Shown: piece after piece, positions 10,395 through 18,722 of the stretch | How the letters are laid out: the number at the start of each line of letters is the position of its first letter | Position numbering within the stretch: position 1 is the stretch's first letter | Origin: Tersicoccus phoenicis | Lineage (GTDB): Bacteria > Actinomycetota > Actinomycetes > Actinomycetales > Micrococcaceae | DNA: 64,000 nt | Direction: 5' to 3' | Assembly (NCBI RefSeq): GCF_001968835.1 | Contig: NZ_MRDE01000064.1 | Location: 62,001 to 126,000 of the forward strand | Notes under the pieces: model-generated | Told to the model about the DNA's origin: nothing | Databases searched by the model: none | The model's input: only the letters and a program-made list of their open reading frames with translations | Translations under genes and position numbers: made by a program

Positions 10395-11234
10395 ATGATC
10401 ACTCGCGACCGGCCCTCGTCGTCCTGGACCGAAGACCTGCGCCTCGCGCACGTGATCGCCGACGCGGTCGACGCGCAGACGATGGCGCGGTTCAAGGCGC
10501 AGGACCTGACCGTGGAGACGAAGCCGGACATGACGCCGGTCACCGACGCCGACACCGCCGCGGAGGAGTCGATCCGTGCCCAGCTGGCCCGGGTCCGACC
10601 CCGGGACGCCGTGCTCGGAGAGGAGTTCGGATCCACCGGATCCGGTCCGCGCCGCTGGGTCATCGACCCGATCGACGGCACGAAGAACTTCGTCCGTGGC
10701 GTGCCGGTGTGGGCGACCCTGATCGCGCTGATCGACGAGGAGCGGCCCGTGGTCGGCGTCGTCTCCGCCCCGGCGCTGAACAAGCGCTGGTGGGCCGCGG
10801 CCGGCAGCGGGGCGTTCACCGGTCGGTCCCTGGCCGCGGCCACCCGGCTGCGGGTCTCGGACGTCAGGACCCTCGCCGACGCGTCCCTCTCCTACTCCTC
10901 GCTGAGCGGTTGGCGCGAACGGGGCGGCCTGGACCGGTTCCTCGGCCTCACCGACGCGGTCTGGCGTACCCGCGCCTACGGGGACTTCTGGTCCTACTGT
11001 CTGGTCGCCGAGGGCAGCGTCGACATCGCGTGTGAACCCGAACTGAACCTGCACGACATGGCGGCCCTGGTCCCGATCGTCACCGAGGCCGGGGGCCGGT
11101 TCACCTCCCTCGACGGCGTCGACGGGCCCTTCGGCGCCAACGCGCTGGCCACCAACGCCCGGCTGCACACCGACGTCCTGCGCCTGCTCAACCCCGGCCT
11201 GGACGAACTCGCCCTCACCCCCGGCCAGGGCTGA
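10395..11234 (+). CDS. hisN: Histidinol-phosphatase, inositol monophosphatase family
   Basis: 279 residues. The Mg-binding motifs of the IMPase superfamily are present: LGEEFG, WVIDPIDGTKNFVRG, and the third motif CEPELNLHDMAAL, where Leu-His-Asp replaces the usual Trp-Asp. Actinobacteria use an IMPase-type HisN for histidinol-phosphate dephosphorylation, and the best recalled match is to that subgroup. Other phosphate monoester substrates cannot be excluded. It starts 48 bp after rsgA. The his operon proper lies 13 kb away on the other strand. Confidence 0.82.
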   Translation: MITRDRPSSSWTEDLRLAHVIADAVDAQTMARFKAQDLTVETKPDMTPVTDADTAAEESIRAQLARVRPRDAVLGEEFGSTGSGPRRWVIDPIDGTKNFVRGVPVWATLIALIDEERPVVGVVSAPALNKRWWAAAGSGAFTGRSLAAATRLRVSDVRTLADASLSYSSLSGWRERGGLDRFLGLTDAVWRTRAYGDFWSYCLVAEGSVDIACEPELNLHDMAALVPIVTEAGGRFTSLDGVDGPFGANALATNARLHTDVLRLLNPGLDELALTPGQG

Positions 11235-11244
11235 ACCGGAAGCA

Positions 11245-11273
11245 TTGCCGTGGGCCCGGGCCGCCGGTAACTT
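11245..11273 (+). promoter_or_regulatory. mntH promoter (leaderless transcript)
   Basis: TTGCCG (11245-11250), a 17-nt spacer and TAACTT (11268-11273), with the ATG of mntH beginning 6 nt later. The predicted first transcribed base is the A of the start codon. Confidence 0.7.
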
Positions 11274-11288
11274 TCAGGTATGCCTAAC
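11273..11288. promoter_or_regulatory. Candidate MntR operator over the mntH start codon
   Basis: TTCAGGTATGCCTAAC is an imperfect palindrome (T-AGG-AT-CCT-A symmetric) resembling DtxR/MntR family boxes. It covers the predicted transcription start and the start codon of mntH. mntR follows mntH directly, so binding of Mn-MntR would block initiation. Confidence 0.6.
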
Positions 11289-12518
11289 TCTGCCGTGCGG
11301 GTCCGCCGGCCGGCCCGGTGGCCGACCGTTGCCCTGCTCGGACCGGCCTTCGTCGCCGCCGTCGCGTACGTCGATCCGGGCAACGTGGCCGCGAACCTCA
11401 CGTCCGGGGCAAAGTTCGGCTACCTGCTCGTCTGGGTGCTGGTCGCGGCGAACGCGGTGGCGGTCCTGGTGCAGTACCAGTCCGCCAAGCTGGGCATCGT
11501 CACCGGGCGATCCCTGCCGGAGTTGCTGGGCGACCGGCTCTCCGCCTGGCCGCGTCGGGCCTTCTGGGTGCAGGCGGAACTGGTCGCCCTGGCCACCGAC
11601 CTGGCCGAGGTGGTCGGCGGGGCGATCGCCCTGCAGCTGCTGTTCGGGCTCCCCCTGCCCGTCGGTGGCGCGATCGTCGGGCTGGTCTCGATGGCGGTGT
11701 TGCTGGTGCAGAGCCGGCACGGGCAACGGCCCTTCGAGCGGGTGGTCGTCGGGATGCTCGGCGTCATCACCCTCGGCTTCCTCACCGGCCTGGTGATCAG
11801 CCCGCCCGACGCCGGGGCCGTCGTCGGCGGCCTGGTGCCGCGGTTCGCCGGTCCGGACTCGGTGCTGCTGGCCGCCAGCATGCTCGGAGCGACGGTGATG
11901 CCGCACGCGGTGTACGTCCACTCCGCGCTCAGCCGGGACCGGCACCACACCGCGCGGGACACCGGACTCGTCCTGCGGGCCACGCGGTTCGACGTCGGTG
12001 GCGCCCTCGTCCTGGCCGGGGCGGTCAACATCGGGATGCTGTTGCTCGCCGCCTCGACGCTGGGCGGGGTGCAGGGCACCGACACCATCGCCGGGGCCCA
12101 TGCCGCCGTCGTCACCGCCCTGGGCCCCGTCGTCGGGGTCCTGTTCGCGCTGGGGCTGCTCGCCTCGGGCCTGGCGTCGACGTCCGTGGGCTGCTACGCC
12201 GGCGCGGTCATCATGGGCGGCCTGCTGCGGTTGCGGATCCCCCTGCTTCTCCGGCGCGCCCTGACGCTGGTGCCGGCCATCGGCCTGCTGGCCGCGGGAG
12301 TGGACCCCACCTGGGCGCTGGTCATCTCGCAGGTGGTGCTCTCCTTCGGCATCCCGTTCGCCGTGATCCCGCTGCTGCGGTACACCGGCCTGCCCGCCCT
12401 GATGGGCCGGTACCGGGACCCGGCGGTGACCCGGGTCCTGGCCTGGGCGGCGGTGGCGTTGATCGTCGCGCTCAATGTCGTGCTGTTGTGGCTGACCGTC
12501 ACGGGGACGGCCGGATGA
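11280..12518 (+). CDS. mntH: Nramp family divalent metal (Mn2+) transporter
   Basis: 412 residues with about 11 membrane helices. The metal-site motifs are present: VAYVDPGNVAANL in helix 1 (Asp and Asn ligands) and GATVMPHAVYVHS in helix 6 (the Met that selects Mn/Fe over Ca). It imports Mn2+ with protons across the cytoplasmic membrane. The ATG at 11280 lies 6 nt after a TAACTT -10, so the mRNA is probably leaderless. Its stop overlaps the mntR start (ATGA). Pairing with an MntR-type regulator makes manganese the likely substrate. Confidence 0.94.
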   Translation: MPNSAVRVRRPARWPTVALLGPAFVAAVAYVDPGNVAANLTSGAKFGYLLVWVLVAANAVAVLVQYQSAKLGIVTGRSLPELLGDRLSAWPRRAFWVQAELVALATDLAEVVGGAIALQLLFGLPLPVGGAIVGLVSMAVLLVQSRHGQRPFERVVVGMLGVITLGFLTGLVISPPDAGAVVGGLVPRFAGPDSVLLAASMLGATVMPHAVYVHSALSRDRHHTARDTGLVLRATRFDVGGALVLAGAVNIGMLLLAASTLGGVQGTDTIAGAHAAVVTALGPVVGVLFALGLLASGLASTSVGCYAGAVIMGGLLRLRIPLLLRRALTLVPAIGLLAAGVDPTWALVISQVVLSFGIPFAVIPLLRYTGLPALMGRYRDPAVTRVLAWAAVALIVALNVVLLWLTVTGTAG

Positions 12519-13207
12519 GCGCTCCGGCCCGCTCCTCGGCCAGTGTCCAGGACTACGTCAAGGTGATCCACGCCCACACCGAATGGCAGGCGGCACCGAT
12601 CACGACGACGGCCCTGGCCGCCCGGCTGGGCGTCACCGCGGCGTCCGCCTCGGAGATGGTGCGCCGCCTGGACCAGCGTGGCCTGGTCCGGCACCGCCCG
12701 TACCGGCCCGTCGAGTTGACCCCGGCCGGGCGGAGTCTGGCGGTGGCCATGATCCGCCGGCACCGGGTGCTGGAGACCTGGCTCGCGGCGGAGCTGGGGT
12801 ACGGCTGGGACGAGGTGCACGACGAGGCGGAACGGCTCGAGCACGCCGTCTCCGACCGGCTGATCGAGGCGATCGCGGACCGGCTCGGCGACCCGGAGCA
12901 CGATCCCCACGGGGACCCGATCCCCCGCCGGGACGGCACGGTGGCCCCGGTCAACGCGCGGCCGCTCGCCGGTTTCGACGCCGGTCATCGGGTCGCCGTT
13001 CGCCGGGTCAGCGACGCGGATCCGGCGCTGCTGCGCGACCTCGCCGCCGCGCGGATCGGGCTCGGCACCGGACTGACCGTCGGGTCGGGCCTGCGGGCGC
13101 GGCTCGACGACGGCGACGAGGTGGCCCTCTCCGCAGCGGCGGTCGCCGCCGTGTGGGCCGTCGACCGCGGCGAGCACCCGGGTTGCACGCTCAGCCAGCG
13201 TTCCTGA
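12515..13207 (+). CDS. mntR: DtxR-family manganese-dependent repressor MntR
   Basis: 230 residues. It has an N-terminal winged helix (SVQDYVKVIHAHTEW, then TALAARLGVTAASASEMVRR), a metal-binding dimerisation domain (WDEVHDEAERLEHAVSDRL), the signature DPHGDPIPRRDG, and a C-terminal FeoA/SH3-like domain. It resembles mycobacterial MntR much more than IdeR. The start overlaps the mntH stop by 4 bp. A candidate operator overlaps the mntH start. Its 3' end overlaps the convergent GH13 gene by 17 bp. Confidence 0.92.
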   Translation: MSAPARSSASVQDYVKVIHAHTEWQAAPITTTALAARLGVTAASASEMVRRLDQRGLVRHRPYRPVELTPAGRSLAVAMIRRHRVLETWLAAELGYGWDEVHDEAERLEHAVSDRLIEAIADRLGDPEHDPHGDPIPRRDGTVAPVNARPLAGFDAGHRVAVRRVSDADPALLRDLAAARIGLGTGLTVGSGLRARLDDGDEVALSAAAVAAVWAVDRGEHPGCTLSQRS

Positions 13208-15017
13208 CCTCCACCACCCGGGCCTCCCAGGGCTGCAGGACGGCCGGGTCCGCTGCCGGTTCGGCTGCCGGCTCCGCCAGGTTGGCCAGCACCGGCGTGG
13301 CGTCCGCCGGTCGGCACGACGGCGGCAGGACACATGGTCCGCCACTGAGGTTCGCGGTGAGGAGGAGGGTGCGCTCACCCAGGGTCCGGGTGTAGGCGAA
13401 CAGCTGCTCGTGGTCGGGCTCGAGCAGGTGGAACCGGCCGAAGGCGACGACGTCGTCGGTGTGCCGCAGCTCGATCAGCCGCTGGTAGAAGCGGAAGATC
13501 GACCGGTCCGAGGCCCGGTCGGCGGCGGCGTTGATGGTCGCGTAGTTGGGGTTCACCGGCATCCACGGCGTCACGTCCGGCCGCTCCGATCCGGCGCTGA
13601 AGCCGCCGTGCACCGAGGCGTCCCACTGCACCGGGGTCCGCGCGTTGTCCCGGGTCATCAGCCGCAGCGCGGCCAGCACGTCCCGGGGGTCGGCGCCCCG
13701 CGCGGTCACCGCCTCCGTGTAGTGGTTGATCGCCTCGACGTCGTGGAAATCCTCGATCCCGCTGAACGGGACGTTCGTCATCCCGAACTCCTCGCCCTGG
13801 TAGATGAACGGCGTCCCGCACTGCAGGTGCAGCACCGCCGCCCACGCCGTGGCCGAGGCGTACCGCACCCGGTTCCCGTGCTCGACGTCCCCCCGCTCCT
13901 CGAGGGCCTGGCCGTCGTCGCCGAACCGGGAGACCAGGCGCGGCTGGTCGTGGTTGTTCAGGTACAGGGAGTTCCAGCCCCGGCCGGCCAGACCGTCCTG
14001 CCACCGGGCCAGGTTGGCCTTGAGGTGGCGCAGGTTCAGGGTGGCCGGGTCCCATTTGCCGCCCTTGCCGTGGTCCAGGCCGACGTGCTCGAACTGGAAG
14101 ATCATGTCGACCTCGCCGCGGGTCGGGTCGGTGTACAGCTGGGCCTGTTCCAGCGGCGTGCCGGGGGTCTCCCCCACCGTCATCAACTCGGCGTCCCGGC
14201 CGGCGAACACCTCCCGGTGCATCTCGCGCAGGTACTCGTGCACTCGGGGGCCGTTCGCGTACTGCTCGGCCCCGAGCGGCATCGGGGAGGCGACGGGCTC
14301 GACGTCGACGAACGCGCCCTTGGAGATCAGGTTGATCACGTCCATCCGGAAGCCGTCCACACCCCGGTCCAGCCACCAGCGCATCATGGCGTACACGGCC
14401 CGCCGCACGTCCGGGTGGTCCCAGTTCAGGTCCGGCTGCTGGGAGGCGAACAGGCGCAGATAATACTGCCCGGTGGCCTCGTCCCACTGCCAGGCCGGGC
14501 CGGAGAAGAACGACCGCCAGTTGGTCGGCTCGGCGCCCGGGCTGCCGCCGGTGCAGCCGGGGCGGGGATCCCGCCAGATGTACCAGTCGCGTTTGGCCGC
14601 GGTGCGGGCGGACCGGGACTCGCGGAACCAGGCGTGCTCGTCGGAGGTGTGGTTGACGACGAGGTCCATGATCAGCTTCATGCCCCGCTCGTGCACCGCG
14701 GCGAGCAGCTGGTCGAACTGTTCGAGCGTGCCGAACCGGGGGTCGATGCCCTGGTAGTCGGCGATGTCGTAGCCGTTGTCGTGCTGCGGGGACGGGTAGA
14801 TCGGGGAGAGCCAGATGACGTCGACGCCGAGGTCGGCGAGGTGGTCCAGCCGGGAGGCGATGCCGGTCAGGTCGCCGAAGCCGTCGCCGTCGCCGTCGGC
14901 GAAGCTGCGCGGGTAGATCTGGTAGACGACCGCCCGCGTCCACCAGGGCGCGTCGGCCGGGTCGGGGAAGGCGGCGGACGGGGCGGGCACGGTCCGGGCG
15001 GTGGGGTCTGCGGTCAT
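13191..15017 (-). CDS. GH13 alpha-glucosidase (oligo-1,6-glucosidase type)
   Basis: 608 residues, intracellular (no signal peptide). The (beta/alpha)8 motifs are YPSPQHDNGYDI, the nucleophile GFRMDV (Asp near 226), the acid/base VGETPG (Glu near 283), and NNHDQPR (Asp near 357). The QPDLNW signature and Val directly after the nucleophile are known from GH13_31 enzymes preferring alpha-1,6 bonds (isomaltose, isomaltotriose). It likely trims alpha-glucosides taken up from outside; no transporter lies nearby. The stop lies inside the last codons of mntR. Confidence 0.9.
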   Translation of the reverse strand: MTADPTARTVPAPSAAFPDPADAPWWTRAVVYQIYPRSFADGDGDGFGDLTGIASRLDHLADLGVDVIWLSPIYPSPQHDNGYDIADYQGIDPRFGTLEQFDQLLAAVHERGMKLIMDLVVNHTSDEHAWFRESRSARTAAKRDWYIWRDPRPGCTGGSPGAEPTNWRSFFSGPAWQWDEATGQYYLRLFASQQPDLNWDHPDVRRAVYAMMRWWLDRGVDGFRMDVINLISKGAFVDVEPVASPMPLGAEQYANGPRVHEYLREMHREVFAGRDAELMTVGETPGTPLEQAQLYTDPTRGEVDMIFQFEHVGLDHGKGGKWDPATLNLRHLKANLARWQDGLAGRGWNSLYLNNHDQPRLVSRFGDDGQALEERGDVEHGNRVRYASATAWAAVLHLQCGTPFIYQGEEFGMTNVPFSGIEDFHDVEAINHYTEAVTARGADPRDVLAALRLMTRDNARTPVQWDASVHGGFSAGSERPDVTPWMPVNPNYATINAAADRASDRSIFRFYQRLIELRHTDDVVAFGRFHLLEPDHEQLFAYTRTLGERTLLLTANLSGGPCVLPPSCRPADATPVLANLAEPAAEPAADPAVLQPWEARVVEVRNAG

Positions 15018-15043
15018 CGACCCATGATGTCAGGTGGTGACGG

Positions 15044-15259
15044 TCAACGGCGGCGGAGCAGACCGCCGAGCAGGAACGCGAGCCCGACGACGATCGCGAG
15101 CAGCGTGTAGAGGGTGTGGGTGCCGCCCACCACGGTCACGGCGAGGATGAACACGAACGACCCGGACAGGATGATCAGCCCGATCACGATCAGCCACCGC
15201 CCCGGCTGGGGAGGCGGGATCGGCGGCAACCACGGCGGCCGGTCGTCCGTCCAGCTCAC
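15044..15259 (-). CDS. Small two-helix membrane protein
   Basis: 71 residues with a GTG start: a Pro-rich cytosolic N-terminus (WLPPIPPPQPG), two hydrophobic helices at about residues 22-43 and 50-67, and a terminal RRR. No family recognised. A TACACT -10 at 15266-15271 lies exactly 6 nt before the GTG, which supports expression and a leaderless mRNA. It ends 26 bp before the GH13 start, so it may lead that operon. Confidence 0.6.
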   Translation of the reverse strand: MSWTDDRPPWLPPIPPPQPGRWLIVIGLIILSGSFVFILAVTVVGGTHTLYTLLAIVVGLAFLLGGLLRRR

Positions 15260-15265
15260 GGGTCC

Positions 15266-15271
15266 AGTGTA
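15266..15271 (-). promoter_or_regulatory. -10 element of the 71-residue membrane protein gene
   Basis: TACACT on the minus strand, 6 nt before GTG 15259; leaderless spacing. Confidence 0.5.
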
Positions 15272-15344
15272 GGGCCGGACGCTCGCCGGGCGGCTCCCCC
15301 GCTGCCGCCGTCTGGTTGGGACACGACATCCCGTTGACAGCCCC

Positions 15345-15350
15345 TAGACT
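15345..15350 (+). promoter_or_regulatory. -10 element of the MFS gene
   Basis: TAGACT, 6 nt before GTG 15357; leaderless spacing. A TTGACA at 15334 is too close to act as its -35. Confidence 0.55.
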
Positions 15351-15356
15351 TCACCG

Positions 15357-16613
15357 GTGAACCCGTCAGCCGCCGCGCAGCAGCAGCACACCGCGTCCCC
15401 CACCCCGCGAACCGGATCCCACCCGCTGGTGCGGGTCTCGCAACCGCACGTGCTGCGTAACGCGATCCTCGCGCTGGCGGTCGGCGGTTTCGGTATCGGC
15501 GTGACCGAGTTCGCCATGATGGGCCTGCTGCAGAACGCGGCGGACGACCTGGCCGTGAGCATCTCCGACGCCGGGCACGTGATCTCGGCCTACGCCCTCG
15601 GCGTCGTCGTCGGCGCCCCGGTCCTGGCGACGCTCGGCACCCGGATCCCCCGCAAGCACCTCGCGGTGTGGCTGATGGTGTTGTTCACCGTCGGGAATCT
15701 CAGCGCCTTCTTCGCGCCCACGTACCCGTGGCTCGTGCTCACCCGGTTCGTCGCCGGGCTGCCGCACGGTGCCTACTTCGGGGTGGCGGCGCTCATCGCC
15801 GCGTCGCTGGCACCGGCCACCCGCCGGGCGCACGCGATCGCGATGGTGATGATGGGCCTGTCCGTGGCGAACGTCGTCGGCGTCCCGGCCGCCACCTGGC
15901 TCGGTCAGACGTTCGGTTGGCGCTGGATGTTCGTGTTCGTCGCTTTCATCGGTGTCCTCGCCGTCGTCCTGATCGGCCGTATCGTCCCGTTCCTGCCGGC
16001 GGACCCGGGCGCGAGCCCGCTGCGTGAACTCGGGGCGTTGCGCCGGCCCCAGGTCTGGTACGCGCTGCTCACCGGGGTGGTGGGGTTCGGTGGCTTCTTC
16101 GCCATGTACTCCTACATCGGCCCGATCATGACGTCGGTGACCGGGCTCGACGCCGCGTGGTTGCCGCTCGTCGTCGGGTTGTACGGGTTGGGCATGGTGC
16201 TCGGCAACCTGATCGGCGGCCGGCTGGCCGACCGGTCCGTGATCGGCGGCATCGTGCTGGGCCTGGTGGTGACGTGCGCGCTGCTGGCCGTGTTCGCCGT
16301 GCTCGTGCACTGGCCCGTGACCGCGCTGCTGCTGGTCCTGCTGATCGGCGCGAGTGGCTCCGTCCTGGTACCCGGCCTGCAGGCGCGGCTGATGGACGTC
16401 GCCGCCGATGCGCAGACCCTGGCCGCGGCGCTGAATCATTCCGCCCTGAACATCGCCAACGCCCTCGGTGCGTTCCTCGGCGGACTGGTGATCTCTCTCG
16501 GGCTCGGCCTCGTCGCCCCGATCGTGCTGGGCTCACTCCTGGCCGCGGCCGGCCTGCCGATCCTCGGGCTCAGCGTGCTCCGGCAGCGGCGGACGGGCAG
16601 CGCGAGCGCCTGA
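15357..16613 (+). CDS. MFS transporter, DHA1 family
   Basis: 418 residues with 12 predicted membrane helices after a polar 30-residue N-terminus. Helix 1 carries GGFGIGVTEFAMMGLL, a sequence typical of the AraJ/PbuE/chloramphenicol-exporter branch of DHA1, and GTRIPRKH forms the helix 2-3 loop. Probable proton-coupled exporter of small molecules; substrate unknown. GTG at 15357 is 6 nt after TAGACT. It stands alone, diverging from the small membrane protein gene. Confidence 0.88.
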   Translation: MNPSAAAQQQHTASPTPRTGSHPLVRVSQPHVLRNAILALAVGGFGIGVTEFAMMGLLQNAADDLAVSISDAGHVISAYALGVVVGAPVLATLGTRIPRKHLAVWLMVLFTVGNLSAFFAPTYPWLVLTRFVAGLPHGAYFGVAALIAASLAPATRRAHAIAMVMMGLSVANVVGVPAATWLGQTFGWRWMFVFVAFIGVLAVVLIGRIVPFLPADPGASPLRELGALRRPQVWYALLTGVVGFGGFFAMYSYIGPIMTSVTGLDAAWLPLVVGLYGLGMVLGNLIGGRLADRSVIGGIVLGLVVTCALLAVFAVLVHWPVTALLLVLLIGASGSVLVPGLQARLMDVAADAQTLAAALNHSALNIANALGAFLGGLVISLGLGLVAPIVLGSLLAAAGLPILGLSVLRQRRTGSASA

Positions 16614-16708
16614 CACCCCGCTCGACATGCCGGCGGCGGAAGCGGACGCGCAGGTCACCCCGGTGATGCCATACTTGGATCATCAGCACCCTGAGGATGG
16701 AGGACATC

Positions 16709-16987
16709 ATGGGCATCATTGCGTGGATCGTGCTCGGTCTGATCGCCGGCGCCATCGCCAAGGCGATCCTGCCGGGACGTCAGGGCGGTGGGTGGATCGC
16801 CACCCTGATCCTGGGCATCATCGGAGCTCTGCTCGGCGGCTGGATCGCCAGTGCGATCTTCGGCATCAACGTCAATCGGGAGTTCTTCAGCATCGGCACC
16901 TGGATCTTCGCCATCATCGGCGGCGTCATCGTCGCCGCGATCTGGCAGTGGATCCGGGGGCGGACGGGCGCACGCAACCGCGCCTGA
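16709..16987 (+). CDS. GlsB/YeaQ/YmgE family stress-response membrane protein
   Basis: 92 residues, three hydrophobic glycine-rich helices with the family pattern GLIAGAIAKAILPG and LGIIGALLGGWI. ATG at 16709 has GGAGG 5 nt upstream and is preferred to the in-frame ATG at 16697. Family members are stress-induced inner membrane proteins of unknown mechanism. It has a strong terminator 13 bp downstream. Confidence 0.88.
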   Translation: MGIIAWIVLGLIAGAIAKAILPGRQGGGWIATLILGIIGALLGGWIASAIFGINVNREFFSIGTWIFAIIGGVIVAAIWQWIRGRTGARNRA

Positions 16988-17000
16988 CCCGCCTGCACCC

Positions 17001-17034
17001 ACGGACGGCCCGGACATCGGTCCGGGCCGTCCGT
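17001..17034. terminator. Bidirectional intrinsic terminator
   Basis: A 15-bp perfect stem (ACGGACGGCCCGGAC with its complement) and a 4-nt loop lie between the convergent GlsB-like and RNA methyltransferase genes. Confidence 0.85.
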
Positions 17035-17047
17035 GTGTGCTGGCTCC

Positions 17048-17905
17048 TCAGCGGCGCTGGGCGCGCGCGGAGGCGTACAGGCAGACCGTGGCCGCGGTGC
17101 CGACGTTGAGGCTCTCCGCCGCCCCGTACACCGGCACCCGAACCCGCGCGTGCGCGGCGCTCCGTTCGTCCTCCGCCAGGCCGTGCGCTTCGTTGCCGAA
17201 CAGCCACGCCGTCGGCGCCTCCAGCGCGAGGCCCTCGGTCGGTGCCGCCGCCGTCTCGCGACGGATCAGTCGACGGGCCGCGGCGGCGTCCTGCAGCGCG
17301 TCCAGGTCGGTACTGCCGTAGCCGTCCGCCGCCAGCAGGGTCACCGCGGATGCCCGTAGCCGGTCGGCCAGACCCGCGAACGGGACACCGAGGACGACGG
17401 GCAGGTGGAAGAGGGACCCGACGGTCGAGCGGACGGTCTTGGGGTTGTAGAGGTCCACGCTGCCCCGGGTGAGGATCACCGCGTCGGCCCCGGCCGCGTC
17501 GGCGGCCCGGAGCACGGTCCCCGCGTTGCCGGGGTCGCGGACCTGGCACAGCACCGCGATCAGGCGGGGATCGCCTGCCAGTACCTCGTCCAGACCCACG
17601 TCGACCATCCGGCAGACGGCGACGACCCCCTGCGGGGTGACGGTGTCGCTCATGGCCGCCAGGACCTCCGACGTCACCCGACGCAGGACGACCCCGTCGG
17701 CGGGCTCGCCCAGTTCCGGGTGGCGGGCCAGGGCGTCGTCGGTGGCGAACACCTGCTCCACGGTTCGGTTGCCGGCGCGATGCCGGCGCAGGGCTTCCCG
17801 GACGGCCTGCGGACCTTCCGCGAGGAACGCGCGGCGCCGCGAACGCGCGGAGCGCCCGGCCAGGCGCGCCACCTCCCTGACCCGGTCGGCTCCGGGGTGG
17901 GACAT
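17048..17905 (-). CDS. SpoU-family (TrmH) rRNA 2'-O-methyltransferase
   Basis: 285 residues. An N-terminal RNA-binding domain (SRRRAFLAEGPQAVREALR) is followed by the SPOUT knot with motifs QVRDPGNAGTVLRAADAAG, FGNEAHGL and AESLNVGTAATVCLY. It transfers methyl from SAM to a ribose of rRNA (TsnR/RlmB-like); the exact site is unknown. ATG at 17905 is the only usual start after rplT, 62 bp downstream. Close linkage to infC-rpmI-rplT is a widespread actinobacterial order. Confidence 0.9.
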   Translation of the reverse strand: MSHPGADRVREVARLAGRSARSRRRAFLAEGPQAVREALRRHRAGNRTVEQVFATDDALARHPELGEPADGVVLRRVTSEVLAAMSDTVTPQGVVAVCRMVDVGLDEVLAGDPRLIAVLCQVRDPGNAGTVLRAADAAGADAVILTRGSVDLYNPKTVRSTVGSLFHLPVVLGVPFAGLADRLRASAVTLLAADGYGSTDLDALQDAAAARRLIRRETAAAPTEGLALEAPTAWLFGNEAHGLAEDERSAAHARVRVPVYGAAESLNVGTAATVCLYASARAQRR

Positions 17906-17967
17906 GACGGCGCTGTCCGGGCGCTCCGTCGGGCCGGTGCCCCGTTCCGCCCGCGAGATGGTGCGCC

Positions 17968-18354
17968 TCAGGCTGCGGTCGCCGGCGCCGACGTGTCGGC
18001 GGGCAGGGCATCCTTGGCGAGCGCGACGAGCGCGGTGAAGGCCGCCTCGTCGTTGACGGCCAGCTCGGCGAGCATCCGGCGGTCCACCTCGATCTCGGCC
18101 AGGCGCAGACCCTGGATGAACCGGTTGTAGGTGATGCCGTTCGCGCGAGCCGCGGCGTTGATGCGCTGGATCCACAGCCGGCGGAAGTCGCCCTTCCGCG
18201 CCCGGCGATCCCGGTAGCTGTAGGTGAACGACTTGGTGACCTGCTCCTTGGCCTTGCGGTACAGCCGCGACCGCTGACCGCGGTAGCCACTCGCCCGGTC
18301 CAGGGTCTCCCGGCGCTTCTTGTGGGCGTTGACCGCCCGCTTCACACGTGCCAC
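17968..18354 (-). CDS. rplT: 50S ribosomal protein L20
   Basis: 128 residues beginning [18 protein letters not shown], with the family core [21 protein letters not shown]. Early assembly protein of the large subunit; in Bacillus and E. coli L20 also represses its own operon. Third gene of infC-rpmI-rplT, 64 bp after rpmI. The C-terminus is slightly longer than usual, with an acidic/Ala tail. Confidence 0.98.
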   Translation of the reverse strand: MARVKRAVNAHKKRRETLDRASGYRGQRSRLYRKAKEQVTKSFTYSYRDRRARKGDFRRLWIQRINAAARANGITYNRFIQGLRLAEIEVDRRMLAELAVNDEAAFTALVALAKDALPADTSAPATAA

Positions 18355-18418
18355 GTGTCTACTCCTTTACTTGGTGACGGGGCGAACCCCGTGGAATTCG
18401 TCTGTCGAGCGGGTCTGT

Positions 18419-18613
18419 CTACAGACCCAGCATCCGCTTGATGGTCTTGGTGTCCGCCGGGGACACGTCCTTGTCCATGGACAGACGGCGGGTCAGGGTG
18501 CTGGGCTTGCGCTCGAAGTTGTGGCGCATGCTGGACTGCTGGCGGCGCAGCTTGCCGCTGCCGGTGACCTTGAATCGCTTCTTGGCCCCGCTGTGAGTCT
18601 TCTGCTTCGGCAT
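18419..18613 (-). CDS. rpmI: 50S ribosomal protein L35
   Basis: 64 residues, [20 protein letters not shown]. Usual length and sequence. ATG at 18613 lies 109 bp after the infC stop. Middle gene of the infC operon. Confidence 0.98.
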   Translation of the reverse strand: MPKQKTHSGAKKRFKVTGSGKLRRQQSSMRHNFERKPSTLTRRLSMDKDVSPADTKTIKRMLGL

Positions 18614-18722
18614 CGGCCGTCTCCGTTTCTTCATCGGGCCGCGACGAGTCGCGGCGCATTCCTGGGTCCTGGTCGGGACCCGTCCGTGGGTGACCCGATC
18701 GATTGCCGGGCGAGGTGGTGGC

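Noticed and set aside
15334-15339. TTGACA as the -35 of the MFS gene
   Set aside because: Only 5 nt from the TAGACT -10; cannot act with it.
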